64,000 nucleotides of DNA. Source: CAVVAL01 sp963742725 (GTDB taxonomy: Bacteria; Actinomycetota; Actinomycetes; Mycobacteriales; Cryptosporangiaceae). Below are positions 25,825 to 35,351 of this stretch, piece after piece. The stretch lies in NCBI GenBank assembly GCA_963742725.1, contig CAVUMX010000004.1:372001-436000 (forward strand). Direction: 5' to 3'. Under the pieces are notes generated by a model. The model did not search any database and was not told where the DNA came from. It saw only the letters and a program-made list of their open reading frames with translations. How positions within the stretch are numbered: position 1 is the first letter of the stretch; every line of letters begins with the position of its first letter. Both the position numbers and the translations under genes were made by a program.

Positions 25825-27410
25825 GGACGGTGCTCCTCGACAGGTACGTGGATCAGGGTCGGACGGTCAGCCATCAGTGCATCACGCAGAGCGATGGCCA
25901 GAAAGGACTGGTCGGCGCGCACGGCGTGGCAGCCCAGCGCGCGGCCGAGGCCGACGAAGTCGGGGGGTTCGAGCGCCACCGCGTGCACGGGGTCGCCGCG
26001 CTCGACCATCTCCGCACGGATCTCGCCGTACCCGCTGTTGTCGACCACGACGACGGGCAGCGGCAGCCCGAGCTGGGCGGCGGACGCCAGTTCGGCGATC
26101 GTGAACATGACGCCGCCGTCGCCGAGCAGCGCGATGACCGGCGCGTCCGGGTTGGCGATCTTGGCGCCGATGGCGGCGGGCAGGCCGTAGCCGAGCGTCC
26201 CGTAGCCGGTGGGGTAGAGGAACTGCGACGGCGCGTACGCGGGCAGGTTCGCCAGCGCGCCGTAGTAGCAGGCCATGGCGCTGTCGCCGGCGAGGATCCC
26301 GTCGCGCCCGAGCGCGCCCGCCAGCGCGTCCACGATCCACAGGTACTCGGCGCCCTCGGTGCGGGCGTCGGACCGCAACAGGTCACGCCAACGCGCGGCC
26401 CGCCCGGCCGGACTCCCAGAAGCAGTGGCAGGGAGCCGGTCGAGCAGGCCGCGCAGGCAGGACGCGGCGCCGCCCACCAGCGCTACGTCCGGGTTCGCGT
26501 TCGTCACGATCTGGACCGGGTCGATGTCGATCCGGACGAGCCGGCCTTCCAGCGGCAGCGGCCCGTACCAGAGGTCTGCGGGGGCCAGTTCGCTGCCGAC
26601 GACGAGCACGGTATCCGCGTCCTCGACCAGGGCTTTCACCGTCGGAAGGTGGACGCCGGCGCCGAGGGCGAGCGGATGGTCGTCCGGGATGACGCCCTTG
26701 CCGTTCGTCGTGGTGATCACCGGGGCGCCGACCCGTTCGGCCAGCTCGCACAGCTCGGCGGCGGCGTCGCGGGACCCGCCGCCGGCCAGGATGACGGGCC
26801 TGGCGGCACCGGCCAGCCGGTCGGCGGCGGCCCGCAGCGCGTCGGCGCCAGGTACGCGCAGCGCCGCCGGTACGACGGCGACCGGGTCGACGTTGTCCAC
26901 CTCGGCCAGCACGTCGAGCGGGACTTCGAGGTGGACGGGGCGCGGACGTCCGGACGTCATTGTCACGAACGCCTGCGCCACCGCGAGCGGGATCTCCGCC
27001 ACGCTCGTCACCCGGTGGCTGTACGCGGCCACGGCGTCCATCGCCGCCCGCTGGTCCTTCGTCTCGTGGAGCAGCCCGTTGCCGCGCGCGGGGTGGCGCA
27101 GCGGCATGCCGGGGGAGATCAGCAGCACCGGGACGGAGTCCGAGTACGCCTGCCCGATCGCGGCGGCCGCGTTCAGCGTCGCCGGCCCGGACGTGACCAA
27201 CGCGACGCCGACCCGTCCGGACGACCGCGCGTACCCGTCGGCGGCGTACCCGGCGCCCTGCTCGTGCCGCGGGCTCACGTGCCGGATGCCGGCCGCCGGC
27301 AGGTGCGCGTAGATCTCCAGGTTGTGCGTGCCCGGGATGCCGAAGACGACGTCGACGCCGTGGTCGGCGAGAGCGCGCACCAACGCCTCGCCGCCGGTCA
27401 CCTTCACCAC
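25821..27410 (-). CDS. Thiamine-diphosphate-dependent decarboxylase/acetolactate-synthase-like enzyme
   Basis: 529 residues in the order PYR domain (1-170), middle domain (190-320) and PP domain (360-529). The catalytic glutamate is E50 in PRHEQGAGYAADGYARS. The ThDP/Mg motif is GDGGVMFTIAELASAAQLGL ending in VVVDNSGYG. The sequence resembles the AruI group (5-guanidino-2-oxopentanoate decarboxylase) more than biosynthetic acetolactate synthase, and no regulatory subunit gene is present. It starts GTG, overlapping the acyl-CoA synthetase stop by 7 nt. With an amino-acid dehydrogenase downstream and a polyamine-type importer upstream, 2-oxo-acid decarboxylation is plausible. Confidence 0.8.
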   Translation of the reverse strand: MVKVTGGEALVRALADHGVDVVFGIPGTHNLEIYAHLPAAGIRHVSPRHEQGAGYAADGYARSSGRVGVALVTSGPATLNAAAAIGQAYSDSVPVLLISPGMPLRHPARGNGLLHETKDQRAAMDAVAAYSHRVTSVAEIPLAVAQAFVTMTSGRPRPVHLEVPLDVLAEVDNVDPVAVVPAALRVPGADALRAAADRLAGAARPVILAGGGSRDAAAELCELAERVGAPVITTTNGKGVIPDDHPLALGAGVHLPTVKALVEDADTVLVVGSELAPADLWYGPLPLEGRLVRIDIDPVQIVTNANPDVALVGGAASCLRGLLDRLPATASGSPAGRAARWRDLLRSDARTEGAEYLWIVDALAGALGRDGILAGDSAMACYYGALANLPAYAPSQFLYPTGYGTLGYGLPAAIGAKIANPDAPVIALLGDGGVMFTIAELASAAQLGLPLPVVVVDNSGYGEIRAEMVERGDPVHAVALEPPDFVGLGRALGCHAVRADQSFLAIALRDALMADRPTLIHVPVEEHRP

Positions 27411-29500
27411 GCGGCATCCACCGGGTTAGGGGCCCCCGTCCCTGCGGCCCCCAACGCCGCTGGAACGGGGACCGGCTCGTGTGCCGCGACGATCAGTGCG
27501 TCGACGGCGATCACCCCGTCCGGCCCGACTCGGAGGGGGTTGATCTCGCATTCGGACACGTCCGGACGCTCGGCGATCAGTCGCGACACGGCGGCGACCA
27601 CCTCGGCGGCGGCATCGGTGTCCACCGGTCGCGCGCCGCGCCAGCCGGTCAGCAGCGGGTAAGCGCGCAGCCGGCGCAGCATCGCGGCGGCCTGCCCGGC
27701 GGTGACCGGGGCCAGCTCGACGGCGACGTCCCGGTACAGCTCGGCCTGGGTACCGCCCACGCCGACCAGCACCAGCGGCCCCACTGAGGGGTCCTGGCGC
27801 GCGCCGACGATCAGCTCGACGGTGCCGTCCCGGGTGTCCATCTCTTCCAGGACGTACGCTCCGGAGCCCAGACGCGCGCGCATTTCCTGCCACGCGGAAC
27901 TGGCCGACGCCAGGTCGGGGAGGCCGACGGCTACGCCGCCCGCCTCCGTCTTGTGCTCCAACCAGGACGCTTTGAGGACGTACGGCGCCCGCAGGTCGCC
28001 CACGTCCGGGTCGGTGATCGCGACCGCACCAGGAAAGGGCACGCCGTAGCCTCCCAGCAACCTGCGGGCGCCCAGATAGCCGTCGACGGGCAGCGCCGGC
28101 GCGGTCGCCGGGAGGGCGACATCGCGAGGCGGGCTGTCGATCGCGTACCCGAGGGACCGGGTCGCGGCGTCGATCGTGTGGTACGCCGGCACGCCGTGCT
28201 CCCGCAGCGACCGCACCGCCACCGAGTCCGCGCGCATGCTGTGGACCACGACCGGCAGGCCCGTCTCCCGGACGGCGGCACCGAGCGCCTCGACGACCGC
28301 CAGCTCGGCGTCCAGGAGCGATTCCGTGTCGGCGCCGTACGAGCCGAAGTACCCGGTCAGCACCGCCGCGTCGACCTCGCCGCTCCGCAGCAGCGACTCG
28401 ATCACGCGCGCGTACGTGGCAAGGTCCTTCTCGCCGCCGCCGGCAAGGTCGACGGGGTTTCGGATGCCGGCGCCGGGCGGCAGCAGCTCGGCCACGGCGG
28501 CGGCCGTCGTGTCGGACAGCGCCGGGACGGTCAGCCCGTGCCGGCTCAGCATGTCGGCGGCGATCGCGCCCTGACCGCCGCTGTCCCCGACCACGGCCAC
28601 GCGCCGGCCCTCCGGACGGGGCGCGTCCAGGAACAGCTGGACCAGATCGACCGCCTGCGCCGGCGTCTCGACCAGCACCGCACCGGCCGCGCGGCACGCC
28701 GCCTCGGCGACGTCGGTGGCGGCCGTCAGGGCACCGGTGTGCGACCGCGCGGCGGCGCGGCTCGCTTCGCTCGCCCCGACGGTGAGCACCACGACCGGCT
28801 TGCCAGCCTCGCGCAGCGCCCGGATGGCCGCGACGAGACCCCGCGAGAAGCTCTCCAGATAGAGGACGACGGCCGACGTGCGATCGTGGTCGACCAGGTC
28901 CGCGACGGCCTCCGCCGCCGACACGTCCACCTGGTTGCCCACGGACACGAACCGGGACACGCCGATCCCCGCCTCGCTCGCCAGCCCGGCGAGCTCCATC
29001 CCGACCTGGCCGGACTGCGACACGACCCCGAGCTGACCGGGCGCGAAATGACCCCAGGCCAGGTCCAGGTCGGTCGCCGCGTCGTAGATGCCGAGGCAGT
29101 TCGGGCCCACCAGCCTCGCGCCGGCCGCCCGGATCTTCGCCGCCAGTTCGAGTTCCAGCCCGGGCCGCTCCCGGTCGATGCCCGCGGTGATCGCCAGGAA
29201 CCCGCGGACACCGAGGTCCAGGCCCTCGTCGATGATTCCGGGCACCACCGGTGCGGGCGCGCACAGCACGACCAGCTCGGGGACCTCCGGCAGGTCACGC
29301 AGCGACCGTGCGCTGGCGACACCCTCGATCGCCGCGCCGCTGCGGTTCACCAGGTGGACGCCGCGCCGGTGCGCGCCGCGCAACGCCCCCCGGGCCAGCC
29401 AGTAACCCCACTTGGCCGGGTCCGCCGAGGCGCCGACGACCGCGACCGACCGCGGATCCGAGAACACCCGCAGTGCTCTCCGGTTCGCTCGCTCGCTCAC
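27404..29500 (-). CDS. ADP-forming acyl-CoA synthetase (acetate:CoA ligase-like, alpha-beta fusion)
   Basis: 698 residues. The CoA-binding domain is at about 1-125 (VFSDPRSVAVVGASADPAKW), followed by succinyl-CoA-synthetase-like domains (VSQSGQVGMELAGLASEAGI, GPNCLGIYD). The phosphohistidine motif is RSHTGAL. A C-terminal ATP-grasp domain starts near 480 (YVLKASWLEHKTEAGGVAVG). These fused enzymes interconvert an acyl-CoA and acid with ADP/ATP. Start GTG at 29500 overlaps the acyl-CoA dehydrogenase stop (GTGA). In this operon it could recover ATP from the acyl-CoA made during amino-acid or polyamine breakdown. Confidence 0.88.
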   Translation of the reverse strand: MSERANRRALRVFSDPRSVAVVGASADPAKWGYWLARGALRGAHRRGVHLVNRSGAAIEGVASARSLRDLPEVPELVVLCAPAPVVPGIIDEGLDLGVRGFLAITAGIDRERPGLELELAAKIRAAGARLVGPNCLGIYDAATDLDLAWGHFAPGQLGVVSQSGQVGMELAGLASEAGIGVSRFVSVGNQVDVSAAEAVADLVDHDRTSAVVLYLESFSRGLVAAIRALREAGKPVVVLTVGASEASRAAARSHTGALTAATDVAEAACRAAGAVLVETPAQAVDLVQLFLDAPRPEGRRVAVVGDSGGQGAIAADMLSRHGLTVPALSDTTAAAVAELLPPGAGIRNPVDLAGGGEKDLATYARVIESLLRSGEVDAAVLTGYFGSYGADTESLLDAELAVVEALGAAVRETGLPVVVHSMRADSVAVRSLREHGVPAYHTIDAATRSLGYAIDSPPRDVALPATAPALPVDGYLGARRLLGGYGVPFPGAVAITDPDVGDLRAPYVLKASWLEHKTEAGGVAVGLPDLASASSAWQEMRARLGSGAYVLEEMDTRDGTVELIVGARQDPSVGPLVLVGVGGTQAELYRDVAVELAPVTAGQAAAMLRRLRAYPLLTGWRGARPVDTDAAAEVVAAVSRLIAERPDVSECEINPLRVGPDGVIAVDALIVAAHEPVPVPAALGAAGTGAPNPVDAAW

Positions 29501-30681
29501 GGCGCGGCCTTGCGGGGCCCGGAAGCCAGGGACCGGGAGATGATCAGGCGCTGGATGTCGGAGGTGCCTTCCTCGATCTCCTCCAGCTTCGCGTCGCGCA
29601 TCCACTTCTCCAGCAGCAGCTCGCGCGAGTAGCCCCAGCCGCCGTGCGTCTGCAACGCGGCCCACGTGCAGAACATCGCGTTCTCGGACGCGACCAGCTT
29701 GGCGATCGCGGCCTCCTCGGCGACGTGCTCGCCGGCGTCGTGCAGCCGGGCCGCCCGCATCGTGAGCAGGTGCGAGGTGTCGACCTTGGCGGCCATGTCG
29801 GCCAGCCGGAACGCGACGGCCTGGTGGTCGATGATCGGCTTGCCGAACTGTTCGCGCTGCTGGGCGTACTCGACGGCGGTGTCCAGGGCGGCGCGGGCCA
29901 GGCCGGTGCACGCCGAGCCGATGAGGATGCGGGACGCGTCGAACGTGCGCATCAGGCCGCGGAAGCCCTCGCCCTCGGCGCCGAGCCGGTTCTCCACCGG
30001 CACCCGGACGCCGTCCAGGAAGATCTCGGCGCTGACGATCGCCCGCTGACCCATCTTCGACATCGGCCTGCCCAGCGCCATGCCGGGGGTGTCGCGCTCC
30101 ACCACGAACGCCGTCACACCCCGCGAGCCCAGCGCCGGGTCGACGGTCGCGAAGACGACCGTCCACTGTGCGTACGGCGCGTTGGAGATCCACGCCTTCT
30201 GGCCGGTCAGGACGTAGTGGTCGCCGTCGCGGACAGCGCGGGTCTGGAGCGACGCGGCGTCGGACCCGACCCCCGGCTCGGTGACCGCGAGTGCGGTGAG
30301 CGGCGGGTTGTCGCTGGTCAGCGGCGTGAGCCAGCGCTCCTTCTGCTCGTCCGTGCCGAGGGCCTCCACCGGACCGGCGAAGAACCCGTTCGAGGTGAGC
30401 AGGTTCCCGATCCCGATGTCGCCGTAGCAGAGCTCCTGCTGGACGAGCGCCTGCGTGACCAGGTCCGTCACCCCGCCGCCGCCGTACTGCTCCGGCAGCA
30501 TGAACGACGCGAGCCCCAGCTTCGCCGCCTTCTCCCACAGGTCCAGCGGCGACTCGTGGTCGGCGTCGTCCACGGCCCGCGCCCTCGGCCGGATCTCGCG
30601 CAGCGCGAAGTCACGGGCCAGGGCGATGAAGTCCTCCTGCTCGGTGGTGAGCGGAAGTCCGTCACGGACGGGGCGGGCCAT
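29497..30681 (-). CDS. Acyl-CoA dehydrogenase
   Basis: 394 residues of the standard three-domain fold: N-terminal helices, the beta domain with ALAVTEPGVGSDAASLQTRA and GQKAWISNAPYAQW, and the C-terminal helices with AALQTHGGWGYSRE and the catalytic-glutamate region EEIEEGTSDIQRLII. It uses FAD to make enoyl-CoA. ATG at 30681 is preferred; the open frame further upstream runs into a palindromic repeat and codes for a repeat-derived peptide. It is the first of four overlapping genes and lies 86 nt after potA on the same strand. Confidence 0.93.
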   Translation of the reverse strand: MARPVRDGLPLTTEQEDFIALARDFALREIRPRARAVDDADHESPLDLWEKAAKLGLASFMLPEQYGGGGVTDLVTQALVQQELCYGDIGIGNLLTSNGFFAGPVEALGTDEQKERWLTPLTSDNPPLTALAVTEPGVGSDAASLQTRAVRDGDHYVLTGQKAWISNAPYAQWTVVFATVDPALGSRGVTAFVVERDTPGMALGRPMSKMGQRAIVSAEIFLDGVRVPVENRLGAEGEGFRGLMRTFDASRILIGSACTGLARAALDTAVEYAQQREQFGKPIIDHQAVAFRLADMAAKVDTSHLLTMRAARLHDAGEHVAEEAAIAKLVASENAMFCTWAALQTHGGWGYSRELLLEKWMRDAKLEEIEEGTSDIQRLIISRSLASGPRKAAP

Positions 30682-30707
30682 GGCTGTCTCCTTCGGTATC
30701 GGTGCCC

Positions 30708-30763
30708 ACTTTCGGACTTTTGAGGGGCGGCGGGCCGCTGGCACCCTCAAAAGTCCGAAACTC
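30708..30763. repeat. Palindromic repeat, copy 3 of 4
   Basis: ACTTTCGGACTTTTGAGGG (30708-30726) pairs with ACCCTCAAAAGTCCGAAACT (30743-30762, then C). It fills most of the 86-nt gap between potA and the acyl-CoA dehydrogenase, where it could attenuate read-through from the importer operon. Confidence 0.85.
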
Positions 30764-30767
30764 GGCG

Positions 30768-31886
30768 TCAGGCGGGGGTCGGGGCAGGGGCGGCCGGCAC
30801 AGGACCGGGCGCGTCGTCCGGGACGATCACGCCGGCCTCGGCGTGCCAGTGGACGGCGGCCGGCTGGCCCGGCGCGGGCACCGCGGCGTCATGAGCGGCG
30901 GCACGGGCGATGACGTGGCGCCCGTCCCGCAGGGTCACTTCGACGCGCCGGTCGCTGCCGAGGTAGACGATGTCGCGGACGGTCCCGTCGAGGCTGTTGT
31001 GTCCGCTCGGGACCGGCTCGCCCGGCGCGCGGACGCCGACGTGCTCGGGCCGGACCACCAGCGCGGCGGCGCCTTGCCCGTCCTGCGGTGCGAAGAACCG
31101 TGCTCCGCTGGGCCCGTCGACGAAGGCGGCGCCGTCGTAGTGTCCGCGGAAGAGGTTGGACTCTCCGAGGAACTCGGCGGTGTAGACGCAGGACGGTCGC
31201 TCATACAGGTCCTCCGGGGTCCCGACCTGGACGATCCGCCCGTCGCGCAGCAGCGCGACCCGGTCGGACATGGCCAGTGCCTCTTCCTGGTCGTGCGTGA
31301 CGAACACGAACGTGGTGCCCAGCTCGGAGTGGAGCCGCTTCATCTCCAGTTGGAGCTGCTGGCGGAGGCGCTTGTCGAGGGCGCCGAGCGGTTCGTCCAT
31401 GAGCAGGACGCGCGGGCGGAACACGATCGCCCTGGCGAGGGCCACGCGCTGCTGCTGCCCGCCGGACAGCTCGGACGGCCGGCGGCCGCCGAGGTGCCCG
31501 AGTTCCACGACGGCCAGGGCCTCGTCGACCCGCGCGGCGAGTTCGGCGCGGCGGACCTTGCGGCGGCGCAGCGGGAACGCCACGTTGTCCCGGACGGTCA
31601 TGTGCGGGAACAGGGCGTAGTGCTGGAACACCATGCCGAGGTCGCGGTGGTGCGGCGGCACCTTCGTGAGGTCGTGCCCGTCGACGGCGACCGATCCGGC
31701 GGTGGGGTCGATGAACCCGGCGATGATGTTGAGCAGCGTCGACTTGCCCGACCCGCTGCTGCCGAGCAGCGTGATGAACTCGCCGGCGCGGACGTGCAGC
31801 GAAACGTCGTCGAGGGCCACGGCGTCGGCGTAGCGCTTGACCACGCCCTGCACGTCGATGGTGGCGCCGGTTCCCGCGAGAGTCAT
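30768..31886 (-). CDS. potA: ABC importer ATP-binding protein, PotA-like
   Basis: 372 residues. The ATPase has Walker A GSSGSGKST (42-50), Q-loop VFQHYALFPHMTV, signature LSGGQQQR (140-147), Walker B VLLMDEP and H-loop VFVTHDQEE. A C-terminal TOBE-like regulatory domain is present and a Pro/Ala-rich tail ends the protein. This is the spermidine/putrescine (PotA) subgroup by overall fit; related iron or phosphonate importers are an alternative. ATG overlaps the potC stop (ATGA). The longer open frame upstream lies within potC. Confidence 0.88.
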   Translation of the reverse strand: MTLAGTGATIDVQGVVKRYADAVALDDVSLHVRAGEFITLLGSSGSGKSTLLNIIAGFIDPTAGSVAVDGHDLTKVPPHHRDLGMVFQHYALFPHMTVRDNVAFPLRRRKVRRAELAARVDEALAVVELGHLGGRRPSELSGGQQQRVALARAIVFRPRVLLMDEPLGALDKRLRQQLQLEMKRLHSELGTTFVFVTHDQEEALAMSDRVALLRDGRIVQVGTPEDLYERPSCVYTAEFLGESNLFRGHYDGAAFVDGPSGARFFAPQDGQGAAALVVRPEHVGVRAPGEPVPSGHNSLDGTVRDIVYLGSDRRVEVTLRDGRHVIARAAAHDAAVPAPGQPAAVHWHAEAGVIVPDDAPGPVPAAPAPTPA

Positions 31887-32683
31887 GCGGTCCTCCTTGC
31901 GTCGCGGCGGCTTCGCAGCAGCCGGGCGACGCCGGCGATGGCGAAGAGCGTCAGGGTGGTCAGGAGCAACATGCTGGAGGCGGCGGCGACCGTCGGGTCG
32001 ATGCGCACGCGCACGCCGGACCACATCTTCACGGGCAGGGTCGTCAGCTCCGGGCCGGCGAGGAAGACGCTGACGACGACCTCGTCGAACGACGTGACGA
32101 AGGCGAACAGCGCCCCGCTGGCGACGGCCGGCGTGATGAGCGGCAGCGTGATCCGCAGGAACGCGGCGATCGGCCCGGCGCCGAGGTTGGCGGCGGCCAT
32201 CTCCAGCCGGCGGTCGAACGACATGAGCGCCGCCGAGGTGTTGATGACGACGTACGGCACGGCCAGCGCGGTGTGCACGAGGACGAAGCCGAGCGTCGTC
32301 TGGGTCAGCCCCAGGTCGAGAAAAAGGGCGTACACCGCGATGCCGACGATGACGTACGGCACCAGGATCGGCGCGACGACGAGCCCGCCGACCAGCGCCT
32401 TGAGCGGGTACCGCCCGCGGACGATCCCCAGCGCCGCGATCGTCCCCAGGACGACCGAGAGGATCGTCACCTGGATCGCCACGCCGAAGCTGGCGACCGT
32501 CGCGTTCACCCACTCCGGGTTCGTGAAGAAGTTCTCGTACCACCGCGTCGACCAGGACTTCGGCGGGAAGTCGAGGATCGTGCTGTCCGAGAAGGACGCC
32601 GGGATGACGATGAACACAGGCAGGACGAGGTACAGCCCGGTCAGCGCCGCCAGCGCGACGAGCCCCACGCGCACGGGCTTCAC
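31883..32683 (-). CDS. potC: ABC importer permease, PotC-like
   Basis: 266 residues with six membrane segments. The EAA loop is recognisable as MAAANLGAGPIAAFLRITLP followed by LITPAVASGALFAF, and the first extracytoplasmic loop (FSDSTILDFPPKSWSTRWYE) is typical of PotC. It starts GTG and overlaps potB by 4 nt. With PotB it forms the channel of a polyamine-type importer. Confidence 0.88.
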   Translation of the reverse strand: MKPVRVGLVALAALTGLYLVLPVFIVIPASFSDSTILDFPPKSWSTRWYENFFTNPEWVNATVASFGVAIQVTILSVVLGTIAALGIVRGRYPLKALVGGLVVAPILVPYVIVGIAVYALFLDLGLTQTTLGFVLVHTALAVPYVVINTSAALMSFDRRLEMAAANLGAGPIAAFLRITLPLITPAVASGALFAFVTSFDEVVVSVFLAGPELTTLPVKMWSGVRVRIDPTVAAASSMLLLTTLTLFAIAGVARLLRSRRDARRTA

Positions 32684-33570
32684 CGCGCACCGCCCAGGGT
32701 CTTGCGGATGTCGACCAGGCGCGACACGACCAGCAGCAGCGCGGACGTGACGACCAGCAGGATCACGCCGAGCGCGGCGGCGAATCCCCAGCGCAGGACG
32801 CCCGAGAGCTGCTGGACGATCAGCTCGCCGAGCATGACGTCCTTCGGCCCGCCGAGCAGGGCCGGCGTCACGTAGAACCCGAGCGAGGAGACGAACACGA
32901 GCAGCGCGGACGCCGCCACGCCGGGCGCGGTGAGCGGCGCGTAGATCCGCCAGAACGCCGAGACCGGACGGGCACCGAGCCCCTCGGCGGCCTGGAGGAG
33001 CCGGCGGTCGATGCCGCGCATCGTCGCGTACATCGGGAGCACCGCGAACGGCAGCATGACCTGGACCATGCCGATGAGGACGCCGGTCAGGTTCCGCAGC
33101 AGCGGCACCGGCTGATCGACGAGCCCGCTGCCGACCAGGACGTCGTTGACGGCGCCCGTGTCGCGCAGGATGAGCACCCAGGCGAACGTCCGGACCAGCA
33201 GGCTCGTCCAGAACGGGACGAGCACCACGATCAGCAGGACGTTGCGCCAGAACGGCGTGGCCAGGGTCATCAGGTATGCGTACGGGAACCCGAGCAGCAA
33301 CGTGACCGCCGTGACCAGCCCGGACGTGGTGAACGTGTTGACCAGCACGTCCAGGTAGACGGGGGAGTCGAAGAACGCCGTGTAGTTGCCGAGACCCGGT
33401 GCCGGGTCCGTGAAGCTCCGCCGGACGATCGCGACGAGCGGGTAGACGAACACGGCGCCGAGGAACGCCACCAGCGGAAGGACCAGCAGGCCCCAGCCGT
33501 CGAGCAGGGACCGGCGCCGGCGAGGTTGTGCGGACCCCGCCGGCGCGGCCTTCTGGACGACAGCCGTCAC
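32680..33570 (-). CDS. potB: ABC importer permease, PotB-like
   Basis: 296 residues with six membrane segments, the EAA motif AAEGLGARPVSAFWRIYAPL and PotB-type loops (RRSFTDPAPGLGNYTAFFDS). GTG at 33570 overlaps the stop of the binding-protein gene; the frame upstream of it lies within that gene and is not coding. It pairs with PotC. Confidence 0.88.
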   Translation of the reverse strand: MTAVVQKAAPAGSAQPRRRRSLLDGWGLLVLPLVAFLGAVFVYPLVAIVRRSFTDPAPGLGNYTAFFDSPVYLDVLVNTFTTSGLVTAVTLLLGFPYAYLMTLATPFWRNVLLIVVLVPFWTSLLVRTFAWVLILRDTGAVNDVLVGSGLVDQPVPLLRNLTGVLIGMVQVMLPFAVLPMYATMRGIDRRLLQAAEGLGARPVSAFWRIYAPLTAPGVAASALLVFVSSLGFYVTPALLGGPKDVMLGELIVQQLSGVLRWGFAAALGVILLVVTSALLLVVSRLVDIRKTLGGAR

Positions 33571-34613
33571 TTGGCCATCCACTCGTTCATGCGCTCGGTG
33601 ACGGGGTCGTAGTTCTTGGCCCAGTAGGTGTAGTCGATGATCGCCGCGCGCTTGGCCGCGTTGTCCCTGGCGCTCGGCAGCTCCTTGAGCGCCGCCGGCT
33701 CGACGAACTCCAGCGCGGCGTCGTTCACGGGCGAGTAGCCGGTTTCGTTGGAGTACCCGGCCTGCGCCTTCGGGTTCTCGAGGAACCAGGCGATCCAGTC
33801 CTGCGCCAGCTCGCTCTGCTTGTACCCGGACGGGATCACGATCTGGTCGTAGGACAGCAGGTGCTGGTTCCACTCGTTCGCGACCGGCTGGCCCTCCTTG
33901 GCGGCCGAGAAGATCCGGCCGTTCCAGCCCTGGACCAGCGGCGCCTCACCGCTCGACAGGAGCTGTTGCTGCTGCTCGCCCGTCTCGTAGAAGACGATGT
34001 CCTTCTTGATCGTGTCCAGCTTCTTGAAGGCACGGGTCAGGTCGAGCGGGTAGAGCTTGTCGGCGGGGACGCCGTCGGCCAGCAGCGCCGCCTCGAACAT
34101 CGCGCCCGTCGCGTACTTCCAGAACCCGCGCTTGCCGGGGAAGCGCTTGGTGTCGAAGAACTCCGCCCAGGTCCTGGGGTGGTTGGCCGCCGAGAACGTC
34201 CTGGTGTTGTACGCGATCGTGAACGCGTACTCCAGCAGCGGCACCGCACAGTCGGTGACCAGCTCGGACTTGACCTTCGACGTGTCGATCTTCGACTTGT
34301 CGAGCTTGATCGCCCAGCCCTTCTCGCACGCGTTGACGGCGAAGTTCGGCTCGACCTCGACGATGCCCCAGCTGACCTTCTTCGACTCGACCTGCGCGCG
34401 GAACTTCGCGTAGTCGGTGGGGGAGTCCTGCTTCAGCGTGACCTTGTTCTCATCGGCCCACGGCTGGACCTGCGACTTCACCGACTTCTCCTGGTCGGCG
34501 CCGCCCCACATGACGACCGTGAGTTCCTTCGCGTCGGCGTTGGAGGTGCTGACGGAACACGCGGTCGGCGCCAGGAGCGCGGTTGCCGCCAGAGCCACGA
34601 CGAGAGCCCGCAT
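33567..34613 (-). CDS. potD: Periplasmic-type substrate-binding lipoprotein, PotD-like
   Basis: 348 residues. A signal peptide ends in the lipobox-like PTAC (C19). The mature part has the PotD/iron-type fold with ELTVVMWGGADQEKSVKSQV, a central VEVEPNFAVNACEKGWAIKL and the late YSNETGYSPVNDAALEFVEP. It captures the solute for PotBC. Polyamines are the likeliest ligand, and amino-acid or other cationic compounds are possible. ATG start with AAAGGAGG upstream. A TetR-type operator lies 15-33 bp upstream, so the whole importer operon is probably repressed by the TetR encoded next door. Confidence 0.85.
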   Translation of the reverse strand: MRALVVALAATALLAPTACSVSTSNADAKELTVVMWGGADQEKSVKSQVQPWADENKVTLKQDSPTDYAKFRAQVESKKVSWGIVEVEPNFAVNACEKGWAIKLDKSKIDTSKVKSELVTDCAVPLLEYAFTIAYNTRTFSAANHPRTWAEFFDTKRFPGKRGFWKYATGAMFEAALLADGVPADKLYPLDLTRAFKKLDTIKKDIVFYETGEQQQQLLSSGEAPLVQGWNGRIFSAAKEGQPVANEWNQHLLSYDQIVIPSGYKQSELAQDWIAWFLENPKAQAGYSNETGYSPVNDAALEFVEPAALKELPSARDNAAKRAAIIDYTYWAKNYDPVTERMNEWMAK

Positions 34614-34627
34614 GGCGCCTCCTTTGT

Positions 34628-34646
34628 TTGACTGGTCAGTCAGTTA
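34628..34646. promoter_or_regulatory. TetR-type operator, site 1 (before potD)
   Basis: TTGACTggtcAGTCAGTTA contains the dyad TGACT-N4-AGTCA (34629-34642). The same 19-bp arrangement occurs before the tetR gene at 35352-35370. It lies just upstream of the potD ribosome site, where bound repressor would block transcription. Confidence 0.65.
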
Positions 34647-34725
34647 AGTACGGAGGAGTGTCTAGGGACCCACCGGATCGCGTCAACTAGTACTGGCCGG
34701 TAACTTCCGGGCCCCGCATGGGCCT

Positions 34726-35325
34726 CTAGCTGGCGTCGCGCTCCAGGTCGCGGAGGAACCAGTGGCACACCGCGCGCATGCGCTCGATCGTCATGTTGTG
34801 GGAGCCGAGGACCACCTGGATCGCCAGGCCGTCGATCATCCCGATCAGGGCGTTCGCCAGTTCGACCGCGTCGCCGGCGCGCAGGAGGCCCTGGTCCTGG
34901 CCGTCGCGGATGATGCCGGCGACGAGGCGCCGCCACTCGCCGTACACGCGCTCGTTCAGTTCCTGGAGGTCGGGCTCGCGGAGCGCTTCGACCCACAGTT
35001 CGGCCCAGACGCGCCAGGCCTGGACGGTCTCGTCGCTCTCCGGCAGGTACGAGTCGACGAACGCCCGCAGCCGCTCGCGGGGATCGGTATGCACTTCCAG
35101 GATGGGCTTTCGCCGCTCGATCGACCGGTCGAAGTTGAACTCGAACGCGGTGTAGACGAGGTCGCGCTTGGTGGCGAAGTAGTAGTGGACGGTGCCCGTA
35201 CTGGTGCGCGCGCGTCCGGCCACGTCCGACACCCGCAGCGACCGGAATCCGATCTCGGCGACGACCTCGCAGGCCGCGCGGAGGATCTGCTCGCGCCGTT
35301 CGGCCTCCACGCTTGGGCGCGCCAT
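34726..35325 (-). CDS. TetR-family transcriptional repressor (BetI-like C-terminal domain)
   Basis: 199 residues. The N-terminal helix-turn-helix (about 8-55) reads REQILRAACEVVAEIGFRSL, RVSDVAGRARTSTGTVHYYF and ATKRDLV. The all-helical C-terminal domain resembles the BetI/TetR_C_6 group, including an AWRVWAELWVEALREPDLQ segment. Upstream of the PotDBCA operon on the same strand, with a shared operator before each, it probably represses the importer and itself until a ligand such as a polyamine or amine binds. ATG start. Confidence 0.88.
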   Translation of the reverse strand: MARPSVEAERREQILRAACEVVAEIGFRSLRVSDVAGRARTSTGTVHYYFATKRDLVYTAFEFNFDRSIERRKPILEVHTDPRERLRAFVDSYLPESDETVQAWRVWAELWVEALREPDLQELNERVYGEWRRLVAGIIRDGQDQGLLRAGDAVELANALIGMIDGLAIQVVLGSHNMTIERMRAVCHWFLRDLERDAS

Positions 35326-35351
35326 CCCCGGACCCCTCCGTCGACCGAAAG

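Noticed and set aside
30682..30750. Longer N-terminus of the acyl-CoA dehydrogenase
   Set aside because: The extra residues translate the palindromic repeat; family proteins begin near the ATG at 30681.
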